Assembly: GCF_030272615.1 (NCBI RefSeq)
Contig: NC_081413.1
Coordinates: forward strand, 333,224,302-333,288,301
DNA length: 64,000 bases
DNA from: Cryptomeria japonica
Taxonomy: Eukaryota; Streptophyta; Pinopsida; Cupressales; Cupressaceae
Reading direction: 5' to 3'
Shown: positions 23,291 to 34,262 of the stretch, piece by piece
Layout of the letters: every line of letters starts with the position of its first letter
Position numbering within the stretch: the first letter of the stretch is position 1
The notes under the pieces: generated by a model
What the model was told of the DNA's origin: nothing
The model's input: the letters and a program-made list of their open reading frames with translations, nothing else
Databases searched by the model: none
Program-made: the position numbers and the translations under genes

Positions 23291-24787
23291 ATTGAGTAGG
23301 AGACTTTTGATAGTCCAAGAAATCCAATTGAGAAGCATAGGTGTGGATAGTTTTAGAGACTTGTACCCAGAGGATGAAGACTTCTCAAATTCCTACAAGG
23401 TGTGTAAGGAGTATCAAAATCACTTCCACAGTGAGTTTTCTGATTTTACTTTGCAAAATGGGCTATTGTTTAAAGGTGGGTAGCTTTGTGCACCTAGAGG
23501 CTCAATGAGAGAAACCCTTATACAAGAGAAGCATAATGGCAGCCTTAGTGGACATTTTGGAGTCAATAAGACTCAAGAGTTGGTTCAAAGGTAATACTAT
23601 TGGCAAAGGATGAATCAATATGTGAAGAAGTATGTGGAGACTTTCATAGTTTCCCAATAGGCCAAGGGTACTTCTACAAATGCCGGTTTATACCAACCTC
23701 TTCCCATGCCAAATAGACCTTGGGAATGCATTGGTATGGACTTTGTAGTAGGTTTACCAAGGACAAAGTAGGGATATGATAGCATTTATCTCATTATGGA
23801 TAGATTTAGCAAAATGTCTCAATTTTTGCCTTGCAAGACTACTCATGATACATGCCAAATAGCTCATTTGTTCTTCAAAGAGGTAGTGAGGATACATGGT
23901 TTACCCATGAGCATTGTTTCAGATAGGGACTCAAAGTTCATGAGTCATTTTTGGAAGACACTATGGCAAAAGCTTGGCACCAACCTCTCTTTTGGATCAG
24001 CCTACCATCCTCAAATAGATGGGTAGACCGAAGTGGTAAATAGAAGCTTGGGAAACTTATTAAGGTACCTTACTAAGGAGTATGGTCAGACTTGGGATCA
24101 AGTACTCTCACAAGCTAAATATGCATATAATGACACCATGAATAGGACTACCGGCAAGAGCCCTTTTGAAGTGGTCTATGGTGTGCACCCAAGAGACATT
24201 TTGGAGTTGAGAGACTAAGGAAGTGCAATAGAATTAAGTGGATATGCAGAGGACTTTGCTCAATCAATAAGGAGGTCCATGAATCAGTTAAGAAAGCATT
24301 GATGGAGAATACAAGCAAACTCAAACAAAAAGTTGATGAAAGAAGGAAGAACCTAAAATTTTAAGTAGGACATCTTGTCATGGTGCACCTAAACAAATCA
24401 AGGCTACAGCAAGGAGTTCCAAACAAGTTGCAAATGAGAAGGATAGGTCCATGTGCCATTCTAGCCAAGTATGGAGAAAATGTATACAAGGTGGATCTAC
24501 CTAGTGACATATCATTGTCACCAGTTTTCAACATAGAAGACTTAGTTGCATACAAGGGACCAGTTCAAGGTTCAGATTGTAGTCACTCAGAGGTATCAGA
24601 TGATGTGAACAACCTTCAGTTACCACACAAACCAAATCCAAAGGCCGAGAAGGTGTTGAGTTCAAGGATTGCCAAGAAAACAAGGCATCAAGCCTATTGG
24701 GAGAACCTAATCAAATGGCAGGGTATGGATGATGCTAACACTACATGGGTGCTTGAGACAGAGTTTAAGAAGCTTGGAATTGATTAG
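23291..24787 (+). pseudogene. Element C integrase with C-terminal chromodomain, pseudogene
   Basis: The N-terminal zinc region has HNGSLSGHFGVNKT, but the second half reads VETFIVSQ where CxxC is expected, so the HHCC site is lost. The core carries Asp in [10 protein letters not shown] (about 23735), Asp in IVSDRDSKFMSHFW (about 23920) and Glu in TEVVNRSLGNLLRYL (about 24030). The C-terminal SH3-like part has MRRIGPCAILAKYGENVYKV. The last 45 residues (about 24650-24787) include YWENLIKWQGMDDANTTWV, a chromodomain of the kind that directs chromovirus insertion. Stops occur at about 23481, 23592, 23658, 23769, 24025 and 24217. Confidence 0.9.
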
Positions 24788-24820
24788 AATCTAATTCCCA
24801 AGGAGGTCACATGATCTTCT

Positions 24821-24834
24821 TTTGTTTGGGAGAA
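24821..24834 (+). other. Element C polypurine tract
   Basis: TTTGTTTGGGAGAA abuts the 3' LTR at 24835. It is a purine-rich stretch broken by T residues. Confidence 0.65.
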
Positions 24835-26447
24835 TGGTGCAGGAGCACCTAGGACTTAGACTAACTGGTTTTTTCAAATTTGGCTTGTACTAACCCTAGC
24901 CAAGTCAATAGTGAATAAGGACTCCATAAGGGTCAAAGAGTTAGTGTTTTGAGTCAATGTAGACCTAGGTTGAGTTCATTCTTCTTAGGTTTGCATTTTT
25001 GTGTAAATAGTGGGTTTGAGTAGGTAATCGACCTTCTTGATGGTCAAAAATGTCAAAACTTGGTATAGGAATCAGGGAGGGTTAAATTAGTCTTAGGAAT
25101 GTTTTAAAATTCATGTATGGTGACTTAGAATAGGTCTCATAGGTTGGAAAGACCAAAAAGTGCAAAAGTGCAAAGTTGCAAAAAGTTGTCATGACAACTT
25201 TTGTCCTGAATTGGTTAGCGATGGAGTTAGGGATTGTCTAATGCCATAGGATGACTCCACATGTGGGAAAAACTATAAGTACCCTCTCTTGCATGGCTAC
25301 CAAGGTTGGAGAATGTGTCATGTAAGTTCAACATTCTGAAACTACTCATTTTTCAGACTAGTTGGCAACATTTTGGCTTGATTTTACTCATTTTGTAATT
25401 GAAATTGGATTGAATCCATTGATCCAGCAATGGTTTGAGTTTCTCTAGTGTGTTATAGTGTTGGTTCAATTTCAATCTTTTTAGATAGATTTCAATAGAT
25501 TTTTCTTGCTTTAGTTTGCAAACAGCCAGTTTTGGCTTGTATCTAACAGTTTTATGTGAAAATGGTTGCCCCATGAACTCCACACATGCTGCCATCATGG
25601 CTTGTTGGTACATGAAGGGAAACCACCTGTAAATTTTACATATATAGGAGAAGGTTTTGGAGAAGAGTTTCAATATGACTGTCACCTTGTTCTAGGCGAG
25701 TCCAGGAGCAACCCGGCTAGAGGAAATAAGGTGTGATGCAAAGTGCAGGGGTGAATACCAAATCACTATCCAAGATTTTGGAGGGGTCCATGGAGTTGGG
25801 AAAGAGTTTCCAATGCAAGGAGAAGCCTTTACAAGGTCATTTAGTGCTCAAACCCCAACTTGACCATTCACTGTCGACTAGAGGCCTAGAAAACCCTCCA
25901 AACCCCTCATTTTTGGGTTAGCGTGTTGTATGGTGGAATAAGAAGCCAAAAGAAAAAAAATATCTTGAGGTTAGATGAACCATTGAAGGAAAACCAAACT
26001 TTCTAGGGGGTCTTTTGGACCATTTTTACTCAAGCTCCAAAAAACCGGTTTTAGGAGGCCTAATTGGGCTAATTCCTTGTAGCCCTTTTCTAGACAAGAT
26101 TTTGAAATTGGTAAGAAAGCTAATGATTGAAAAACTCAAATGGACCCTAAATGCATTCAAAACATAAAAGAATACACCTCCACACCTCTACATTATCTCA
26201 CAATGGTAGGAGGTCAATTTGACAACTTGAAGCCAAGAAGCCATAATTGAGCATATGGGAAGCACTCTGAATTGGTAGGGTTCCTAGCCAAAACACTTGA
26301 ATAAAACACCTTGGAATGGTCAAGAGTCAAGCCCTAGAAGAGACTGAGAAGGACTTGGAGGTCTAGAGAGAAACTAGGCCTGTTGATTTGGTGGAATTGA
26401 CCAACACCAACTAGGTGAAGTGTTGAGCAAACTAGGTAAACCCATTA
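24835..26447 (+). repeat. Element C 3' LTR
   Basis: Begins TGGTGCAGG and ends ACCCATTA (CA changed to TA), followed by the TSD GAAAA. It aligns with 18589-20192. Confidence 0.88.
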
Positions 26448-26452
26448 GAAAA

Positions 26453-26571
26453 AACCATGGTAAAAATCACATTCACAATTTGAATAACTAATTATAATGT
26501 TTTAGGTGCAATGCTAAGAATCTCAATGCACATAATTGGACTTGAAAGACTAAGTTACACAACCTTAGGGA
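26453..26571 (-). repeat. Element D LTR fragment, part 2
   Basis: Begins AACCATGG, which completes the GGAAAA-ACCATGG box cut by element C. It ends where element E starts (TGTTGGCAAC at 26572). The outer end of the D LTR is not identified. Confidence 0.6.
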
Positions 26572-26742
26572 TGTTGGCAACAACAATGAAGGAAAACTGA
26601 GGAGGGGGGGGGGGTGAATCAGTTTTCATCGAATCTACAAATTTAACCACAAATACAGATCTGACAAAATGTAGCTATAAAAAAGATAATTAAATAGATA
26701 GCACAAAATATAATACCAATATTTTGATGTGGAAAACCTGGT
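26572..26742 (-). repeat. Element E 3' LTR, outer part
   Basis: Starts TGTTGGCAAC, then an 11-G tract before TGAATCAG (26604-26622) and GTGGAAAACC (26729). It is cut at 26742 by element F. Confidence 0.82.
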
Positions 26743-28357
26743 TGATGCAGAGAGTCTTGGAGCTTAGTACAATTCACCTTCTGGATTGACTTGTCTTACT
26801 CAACCCTTCAACTATTCAAGACCATCCAATGGCACTTAGTAGGGGTTTTTATATTGAGACATCCAAGGTCTGAACCACTTTTTCTTTCCTCCAAGGTGTA
26901 GCCATTGGTCTTAGACAATAAACTCCTCCTATTGAGGTTGCCCCCTCAATCTCCACACACCACTTCTAGGCTCCAACAACTCCTGCAAGGATCACAACAC
27001 TCCAACCACATTCAATGGGCTCAAAATACATCTACATAGTGTCTTTGAAGTATTTTGAGGCTTTTAGAATCTCCAAAATCATCACCACAGTGTCCTATCC
27101 TTTCTTGGTCTACCGGGCTCAAATAGGCCTAATTGAATTAGCCCTCCTAGACAGGTTTTCAAGACTTAGTTTGAAAATTCCCAAAAAAAGGCTACAAATA
27201 AATTATATATTTGAGTACCCTTTTTAGAGTTACAGATAGTATTAGAAAATTGCATCTGGGTTATTTTTACACATATGGTTTCCAATACTGCACTAATTTC
27301 AAGGGTTTAGGCCTACCCGGGTGACTTGGAAAGATGGTTCTAAAACCCTTCACCAGTCAAAAAACCTGCTCAAACAAATTTACTATTATTAAAGGGAACT
27401 CAGAGGGATTTACAACCATGTGATGTTTTGTCTTCCACCAATCCACATGTGCTCAAAATTTGCACATCTTTTGTTGTCCTAACTCACCAACTCCTAGCAG
27501 TGAGTCTAGGGCTTCATTGTATCTCCTCCACGAAGACCTGAAAAACAAAAAACCCTATTATAAAAATATGTACAGACCCTAACCTATCATTCCCCTTGAT
27601 TTCAATAGGTGCCATCAATGAATGCTTAGGTTAGAGCCATTTTTGCTCTTAAACCCTACTTGCAAGGGTTTTACACCTAGTTGCAAAGAATGGGTGATAT
27701 CTCTACAACTAAAGACAATCAATCCTACAAATCAAAATTATAGGAAATTAAATTCATTTAACACTCATTCCCTGTAATGAGATTCTACAATCTAGTTCAT
27801 ACTAGACCATACAAAGCAATGAAAACAAGGGAAAACTGTCACAAATGGTGAAAAGACAAGATTGCTTCAAAAACCAAAAACTTGTTCTTGCATTCCCAGT
27901 TATCCAACTCATACAATGAAGTATATTTTGGCTTATATGCTGATGTTTTATTTGTCTCAACCAAATTTGCAACGCCATCTTCCAAAAATGCAACTTTTGC
28001 AAAATGTTGCTTAACAACTTTTTACATCTTTTTACTCCTGAGATGCAACTTTTCACTCTAATGCATTTCAAAGCTCCTGAAGGTCCTCAAACACCCTATA
28101 AGACCTAAACACAATACAATAGACCCCTATTACATGATAAAAATCATCTAGAGTGCTACTCCTATGATCTACCTTAGCATTTCAACTCCTTAGGCTGACA
28201 ACATCCTGAACACAAATGACACAATCCACAACTTGGACAACTCAACCATGGCTCTACTGAGTCCCAAATGGTTGGTCCATTATTACATCATAAAAGACAA
28301 CACACAAAACTTAAAAGAAAAAAAAATTCATGCTTGGATTGTTAGGTGCCCTACACC
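26743..28357 (-). repeat. Element F 3' LTR
   Basis: Plus-strand start TGATGCAGAGAGTC, end GCCCTACACCA. In sense it begins TGGTGTAGGGCACC, close to the start of element C (TGGTGCAGGAGCACC). It differs from the right copy at about 13 of the first 160 bases. Confidence 0.88.
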
Positions 28358-28375
28358 ATACTCCCTTGGGACAAA
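28358..28375 (-). other. Element F polypurine tract
   Basis: TACTCCCTTGGGACAAAG on the plus strand. The sense strand is purine-rich (AAGGGAGTA) and abuts the 3' LTR. Confidence 0.6.
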
Positions 28376-28384
28376 GAACTCAAG

Positions 28385-29863
28385 TCCCTTGAGTTAAGAG
28401 GTCTACAATCTCCACTCCATGCTGCAGTATATCTGATTCTGACATCTGCATAGCTTTTGAATCAGGCAACCATTCCTGATAGGATAATGCTTATAGACTC
28501 ATTTCCTTGTCTTCTTTACTGCCTTGGTGTCCAAGATACTCTCCAACTTGACCGGTTGGCTTGGTGGCAAATCCCTCACCCAATCTTCATTAACCTGTGA
28601 TGATATGTCCAACTGATTTGTTTGTGATTCTCCCTTGTATGGATAGAGATCACATACATTGAAGATAGGAGATCTACCCAAGGTGGGAGGAAGTTCAACT
28701 TCATATGTATTCTATCCATATTTGTGCACCACCTTGAGAGGTCCAATCTTCTTCATCATTAGCTTGGTAGGTTTCCCTTTTGGAAGTCTCTCCTTCCTAA
28801 GGTATACTAACACTAAGTCTCCAACTTTGTATTGTACATTCCTTCTTGTTTTATCAGCATGCACCTTATACTGCTTGGATTTTCGTTGTAAGGACTACCT
28901 TACCTTATCATGCACTTCTTTAATACCTTCTACAAAGTTCTCACCTTGTGCACTCTAAGGTGCCATAGAATTGAGATCTTTGAGCTCTAATATGCCCCTA
29001 GGATGAAATCCATACACTATATCAAAGGGAATTTTACCTGTGCTTTGGTTCACTGAGTCATTGTATGCATATTTTTCCTGACTGAGTACTAAATACCAAG
29101 TTTGCCCATGTTGTTTTGTAAGACATCTTAGCAAGTTACCCAATGATCTGTTGACTACCTCTATCTGACCATCTTATCAAGGATGATAGGAAAATGAAAA
29201 GGATAACTTGGTGCCCAACTTTCTCCAAAGTGTCCTCCAAAAGTGGCTTAAAAACTTCACATCTCTATCACTAACAATGTTGATTGGAAGACCATGGATT
29301 CTGACTATCTCCTTGAAGAAGAGACCTGCAATATAGGTGGCATCATTGGTGGTTTTTCAAGGGATGAAATGTGCCATTTTTTTGAACCTATCTACCACCA
29401 CATACACACTACCAAATCCCCTTGGAGTTCTTGGCAAGCCTAACACAAAATCCATGCTCAAAGATTCCCAAGGCCTCTGAGGGATGACCAAGGGTTCATA
29501 TAGACCTGCATTACTTGATGATGATTTTTCTCTTTGGCATATTGTACATTTCTCTACAAAACTTCTCACTTTGGATTGTAACTTGGGCTAATACTAAAAC
29601 CTACGAACCTGCTCCAAAGTCTTATCTATGCCAAAATGACCTCCTAGACCTCTTTGATGCTTCTCTTGGATAATATTTTATCTCATAGAACTTTGAGGTA
29701 TGCAAATAAGATGAACTTTGAACAAAAAACCCTCCTCTATCATGGATTCTGAATAAGAGACATGTGAGGTGTTAGAAAAATCAGAACAAACATTATATAT
29801 CTTTGCAAAATCCTTATCATCCTTGTAGAGGTCTTTTAACTCACTCAAACCCAAACTTTGCAA
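28385..29863 (-). pseudogene. Element F integrase and chromodomain pseudogene
   Basis: On the minus strand: integrase zinc region with [19 protein letters not shown] (about 29530), core Asp in [12 protein letters not shown] (about 29450), the segment LLRCLTKQHGQTWYLVLSQ (about 29115) and GKIPFDIVYGFHPRGILELK. The C-terminal SH3-like part ends PIFNVCDLYPYKGES (about 28660). KKTRK (about 28500) leads into a decayed chromodomain, readable as YQEWLPDSKAMQMSESDI around 28440 in a shifted frame. Stops and frameshifts occur near 29590, 29170, 28950 and 28500. The zinc-finger CxxC is intact here, unlike in element C. Confidence 0.87.
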
Positions 29864-31800
29864 TTATATCTCCTGCATAGTCATGACTCTCCTACTTAGT
29901 GTATTAGCTACCTTGTTTGTTGTGCCCTTCTTGTGTTTGATAGTGAAGGTATAGGATTGTAGGTATTCAACCCACTTTAGGTGTCTCTGGTTCAACTTCT
30001 CTTGCCCATTGAGAAAACTAAGAGCATGGTTGTCAGTGAAAACTACAAACTCTTTGGGAAGCAAGTAATGATGCCACTTCTTCAATTATTGTACCATTTC
30101 ATACAACTCCAAGTCATATGTGGAGTACCTTTTCTTAGCTTCATTTAACTTCTCTGAGAAGAAAGCTATAGGATGACCCACTTGGCTTAAAACTACCCCT
30201 ATTGCCCTTTGGCTAGCATCACATTCTATTGTAGACAACTAATTGAAATCAGGAAATCTAAGGGTTGGCAGCTCTGCTATCTTAGTTTTCAACATTTCAA
30301 ACCTCTTATTGGCTTCCTCTATCCACTTAAAGTGACACTTAATCCCTCCTTTAATGGTGTTGAGTATGGGAGCACAAACATGGCTACAGTTTCTCACAAA
30401 CTTCCTATAAAAATATGACATTCCATGAAAGCTTCTAACATCACTTATGCCCCTAGGGATAGGCCGATTAATTATTTCTTCTACCTTACTTGGATCCATC
30501 TTTAAACATCCTTGAGAAATAACAAAAACAAGGTATACTAGCTCTGTTTTCAAAAAGTCACATTTTTCAAGGTTGATTTTGAGTTGATCCTCCTTCAACT
30601 TCTTCAAGACCATCTCCACATGCCTAAGGTACTCCTCCTTGGATCTGCTGAAGATCAAAATGTCATCAAGAAACAAAATAACAAATCTACCAATAAACTA
30701 AGCTAAGACTTCATTCATGAGCCTTTGAAAGGTACTAGGTGCATTGGTGAGGCCAAATGGCATCACCAACCACTCATATAGGCCTGCATTGATTCTAAAG
30801 GTTGTCTTCCATTCATCTCCAGGTTTGATTTTGATCTGATGATAACCAGACTTCAAGTCCACCTTTGTGAAGTAGCTTGCACCTCCTAGATTGTCCAATA
30901 GGTCCTCAATTATTGGCATAGGAAACCGGTATCTTATAGTGATCTTATTGATTGCTCTTGAGTCAGTGCACATTCTCCATTTTCCTCCTTTTTTAGGCAC
31001 TAACATAGTAGGAACAACACATGGACTCGAACTCTTCTTGATAAACCCTTTGTCTAAGAGTTCTTGCACTTGTTTGGAGATCTCTTGATTTTGACTAGGT
31101 GTCATTTTATAGGAAGCTTTGTTAGGCAGATTTGCCCCTGGTATTAAGTCTATTTGATGGTTTACATCTCTCATTGGAGGAAACAAATCAGGAATGTCAT
31201 CTCCTATAACTTCTGCATATTGTTTTAGTAGACATTGCACCTCTTGAGGCACTTCACTCATTGGATTTGTCTTAGCTTCTTCTTTAGGCTTCAACACTAT
31301 AGCATGACCCTGATGACCTTCTTTCTTTAATACTTTGAGAAACTCTTTACCTCTCATTAGCATCACACTTGATCCTATTTTCTTTTCCTCTTTTGGATCA
31401 AGTAGTGGATCCATTTGGTACTTCTTCCCATTCTTGGTTATAAGATAGTTGTTCTTTTCTCCATCATGACTAGCTCTCACATCATATTGCCATGGATGGG
31501 CCAATAACAAATGACAAGAATCCATAGGTAATATGTCACATAGTAGTTTGTCTTTATACTCACCAAGTTCAAATTCCACCCATGCTTGTTCATCAACTAA
31601 GAAATGTTGACCCTGGTTGAGCCATGATGCCTTGTAAGGAGTGAGATATGGAAGTATTTTTAGTTTGAGTTTATCCACCATTTCAATTGAGATAATGTTC
31701 TTAGTGGAACCTGAATCTACAATCACCTTACAAATTTTCCAATGTGACTTACAAGTGGTCCTAAACAAACTTTTCCTTTGTGGTGGCTCTTGAGATTGTT
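29864..31800 (-). pseudogene. Element F protease, reverse transcriptase and RNase H pseudogene
   Basis: A 356-codon open stretch (30698-31768) contains the protease with intact VIVDSGSTKNIIS, the RT fingers [54 protein letters not shown] and [20 protein letters not shown]. One TAG near 30698 separates it from [19 protein letters not shown] (FLDD in place of YLDD). The connection has DVRSFHGMSYFYRKFVR, and RNase H shows KKWHHYLLPKEFVVFTDNHA and NKVANTLSRR. Overall this is the best preserved Gypsy polymerase in the window. The reading frame starts at QSQEPPQRKSLFRTTC, just after the junction with Copia fragment L. Confidence 0.9.
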
Positions 31801-31809
31801 TGCAGTACC

Positions 31810-32400
31810 ATAACTTTCTCCAACTTCAAATCCAAGTCCATTAGTATCTCCATCAGGTTTTTGACTTTTCGGCATGTCATCAAGCTCCTTTGAACTTTTC
31901 TTGAATTTTCCTTTGTGTTTATTTGTAGTAGCCAACTCATTTTCCAGAATTCCCTTTTGTCTCATAAGCTCAGTTTTATCATGTTGCATGTGAATCAAAT
32001 ATGTCTTTAGCATATCATTTTCATGACTAAGTCTTAGATTTTCATTTCCAACATCATTAAGTCTCCTAGTCAAGTCTTCTTCATTCTTCTTCATGTCTTC
32101 AATATCTTTACATAACCTCATAGTCATATCTTGCATTTCATTCTTCATATTACTGTTTTCCTATCTCAACTTGTTTGCAAGTTCTCTAAGAGTTTCTTTT
32201 TCATCATCATCTTTCTACATCTTCTCATGAAGTTCTTTCCTTTTATTTTGTGCTATAGCAAAGTTCTCTTGAAGTCCTTTAATGAGTTCCTATGCAGTCC
32301 TTAGATCATCTTCAAGTTTGATATTCTTCAATTTCTCTGCATCATAATCTACACGAGCTCCTTCCAATTGTTTTCTTAAGTTCTCCATCTGTACCGGTGT
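31810..32400 (-). pseudogene. Copia gag remnant, almost entirely coiled coil (fragment L)
   Basis: On the minus strand from MENLRKQLEGARVDYDAEKL (about 32388) through ENEDL-like heptads to KSQKPDGDTNGLGFEVGES (about 31830). Three stops (near 32288, 32223 and 32160) interrupt about 190 residues of charged heptad sequence. The ending, a TGLGFE-type motif, is typical of the C-terminal part of long Copia Gags. The globular UBN2/DUF4219 part expected between PBS and coiled coil is absent: only about 60 bases separate the PBS from this region. Function would be structural, in particle assembly. Confidence 0.65.
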
Positions 32401-32444
32401 TAGAATCTTCTTCAAGCTATTAGGCTTTTGAAAATAGAGGACCA

Positions 32445-32459
32445 GGCTCTGATACCAAT
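32445..32459 (-). other. Fragment L primer binding site
   Basis: GGCTCTGATACCAAT is the complement of an exact tRNA-iMet PBS, adjacent to the L LTR. Confidence 0.88.
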
Positions 32460-33253
32460 TGTTACAACAAATGACAGTCCCAAAGACAATGAGAGGGGAG
32501 GGTGAATCAGTGTCTAACCAGTTAGGAGAATATTTAAACTTATTAAGAACTTTGTATCCCAAAACAGTGTACCGGTAAATAAGAATTAATGCAGCAAATA
32601 AGAATAATAGAGACAGCATAGAGAACACACCATAACACAAGATATTAACAAGGAAACCTAGTCTGGGAAAAACCTCGATGGGATTTGTGACCCACAATAT
32701 TCACTCACTGGCCAATGAATAAATATTACTTACAATGAGGGGCCTGCACATGCAGGAAGGCTAGCAGCCTAGAGCTCACTGCTCAACTACAAAATGAAAG
32801 TATCACTGATTTACAAAATGGATTATCAAAATCCAATACAATGTATTGCTTCATATCAGCATCAACTATGCCAGGTTCAGTATCGGTTTAGGCTCAGTCT
32901 ATAACCAAAACCTTCACTATCAACTATATCACCTTATACAAAAATATCATCTATCCTCTCTCTCACTACATATCAAAATGACCTATAGGATCTCATACAT
33001 ATATGAGTCTTTTACAATATGCCATGTCAGTTTTTCCAAGAGATAATTACATTATAAAACAATAAACAAAAGTTTATTCCATGTCGGCTTGAGTGTTAGT
33101 AAGAATTGTTGCCGCTGCCGGTGAAGTGCCTGTCGGTGGATGTAAAAGTCTATTGCCGATGATGGCAATTGTCGGTGGGTTGCCAGGTGATTGCCAGTTG
33201 GTTGCCATCAATGACAACATTAACTATTCTCATAAGAGTGTAGAATGCCAACA
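32460..33253 (-). repeat. Fragment L 5' LTR
   Basis: Plus-strand TGTTACAAC...GCCAACA. It contains GAGAGGGGAGGGTGAATCAG (about 32493), GGAAACC...GGGAAAAACC (32652-32675) and the word TTGCCATCAATGACAAC (33204-33220). Confidence 0.82.
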
Positions 33254-34200
33254 TGTATTTCCTCTTCCTAAGTTTCCAAACCTACCTCTAAAATTGCTCC
33301 TTCCCCTAAAGGATCCTCTAAATGTTCCTCTTTGTGAGTCCCCACTACCTTCTTGGCTTTGCTACTCTTCATTTCTTGATGTTTTCTGCCCTCTACCTCT
33401 GAAATTCTTACCACCTCTATGTTTCTAATTTTTTTCACTTCTCCTCTTGATCTTCTCCTCTGCCCTTAATGCCAACTGAAAACACTTATGGACAGTGTCT
33501 GGTGTGAGGATACTTATCTCATCTTGTATGTTTTGTCTAAGGCCATTCATGTACCTAGCCAATTTATCCACTTCATTCTCATGCTTCCTATCCCTCAAAT
33601 TGAGTTTGTGGAATTATTTCATGTATGCATTGACATCTAACTCCCTTTGTTTTAGATTTTACAGTCTGTTGTGGATTTGAACCTCATAATCCCCTTGTAG
33701 GAATTGAGCCTTAAGCCTTATCTTCATACGCTCCCATGAAGTTATCTTCTTCTTACCTTCTTGTACCCTTTCTTCTTGCATCATGTTCCACCAAACTAAT
33801 GTTGATCCTCTCAATCTTGACTTGGCCACATTGACTCTTTTCTCCTCTGCTACCTCCTTATAATCAAAATGATTATTTAGGGCCTATATCCAATCTAGCA
33901 ACTCTTCTCCATTGAGATTTCCTCCATAGGTGGGTAGTCCATCCAAGTTATCTTTAGAGATGGATTTGACTGCATCCAAGAATAGCTTTTGGTCTTGAGG
34001 AATTTCTACTATAGTTTGTTCCTCTCCATATTCCACTTCTTCATCTATCTCAACACCCCATTCTGTCTTAACCTTCCCCTTCTCCTTATTAACATCTTTG
34101 GTTCCTCTACTTCCTTCTACATCCTTCAATCCTTCTATGATCTTTGCCACCATCTATTAGATGGCTTATAGATTCATTGCCTTTGGAGGCATTGAACTTG
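33254..34200 (-). pseudogene. Element F gag pseudogene
   Basis: On the minus strand the N-terminal part starts MVAKIIEGLKDVEGSRGTK (34153) and includes DNLDGLPTYGGNLNGEELLD, the start of the Retrotrans_gag domain. Further down, in shifted frames, are ERVNVAKSRLRGSTLVWW-like and WERMKIRLKAQFLQGDYEV-like segments (about 33690-33850) and RYMNGLRQNIQDEISI (about 33530). An Arg/Gly-rich tail ends at 33254, where fragment L intrudes before the zinc knuckle. Stops lie near 33880, 33660, 33430 and 33410. Confidence 0.82.
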
Positions 34201-34246
34201 CTTCTGATTCTTCACAATGAAACATACACCAAATCTTTCAAAGAAT

Positions 34247-34259
34247 GGCTCTGATACCA
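34247..34259 (-). other. Element F primer binding site
   Basis: GGCTCTGATACCA, exact complement of TGGTATCAGAGCC, three bases from the 5' LTR. Confidence 0.9.
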
Positions 34260-34262
34260 CTC

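Larger units (their letters stand above)
18584..26452 (+). mobile_element. Element C: full-length chromovirus (Ty3/Gypsy) with TSD GAAAA
   Basis: The element proper is 18589-26447, with GAAAA at 18584-18588 and 26448-26452. LTRs of about 1.6 kb (18589-20192 and 24835-26447) both begin TGGTGCAGGAGCACC. The order is gag, protease, RT, RNase H, integrase and chromodomain, the order that defines Ty3/Gypsy chromoviruses. It inserted into the LTR of Copia D in the opposite orientation. All genes are interrupted. Confidence 0.92.
31800..33253 (-). mobile_element. Copia fragment L (5' LTR plus gag remnant) inside element F
   Basis: On the minus strand this reads 5' LTR (33253 to 32460), PBS, then a coiled-coil gag remnant to about 31810. 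There it passes abruptly into the F protease. No L polymerase or 3' LTR is present. The right junction is a clean LTR end (CCAACA at 33253) against F gag. The left junction is not at an LTR, so L was truncated at its 3' side and F's zinc-knuckle region was lost. Confidence 0.78.

Noticed and set aside
27015-28071. Frames in the left LTR of element F, also found in the right LTR
   Set aside because: Present in both copies because LTRs are duplicates; the sequences differ by stops and no domain is seen.
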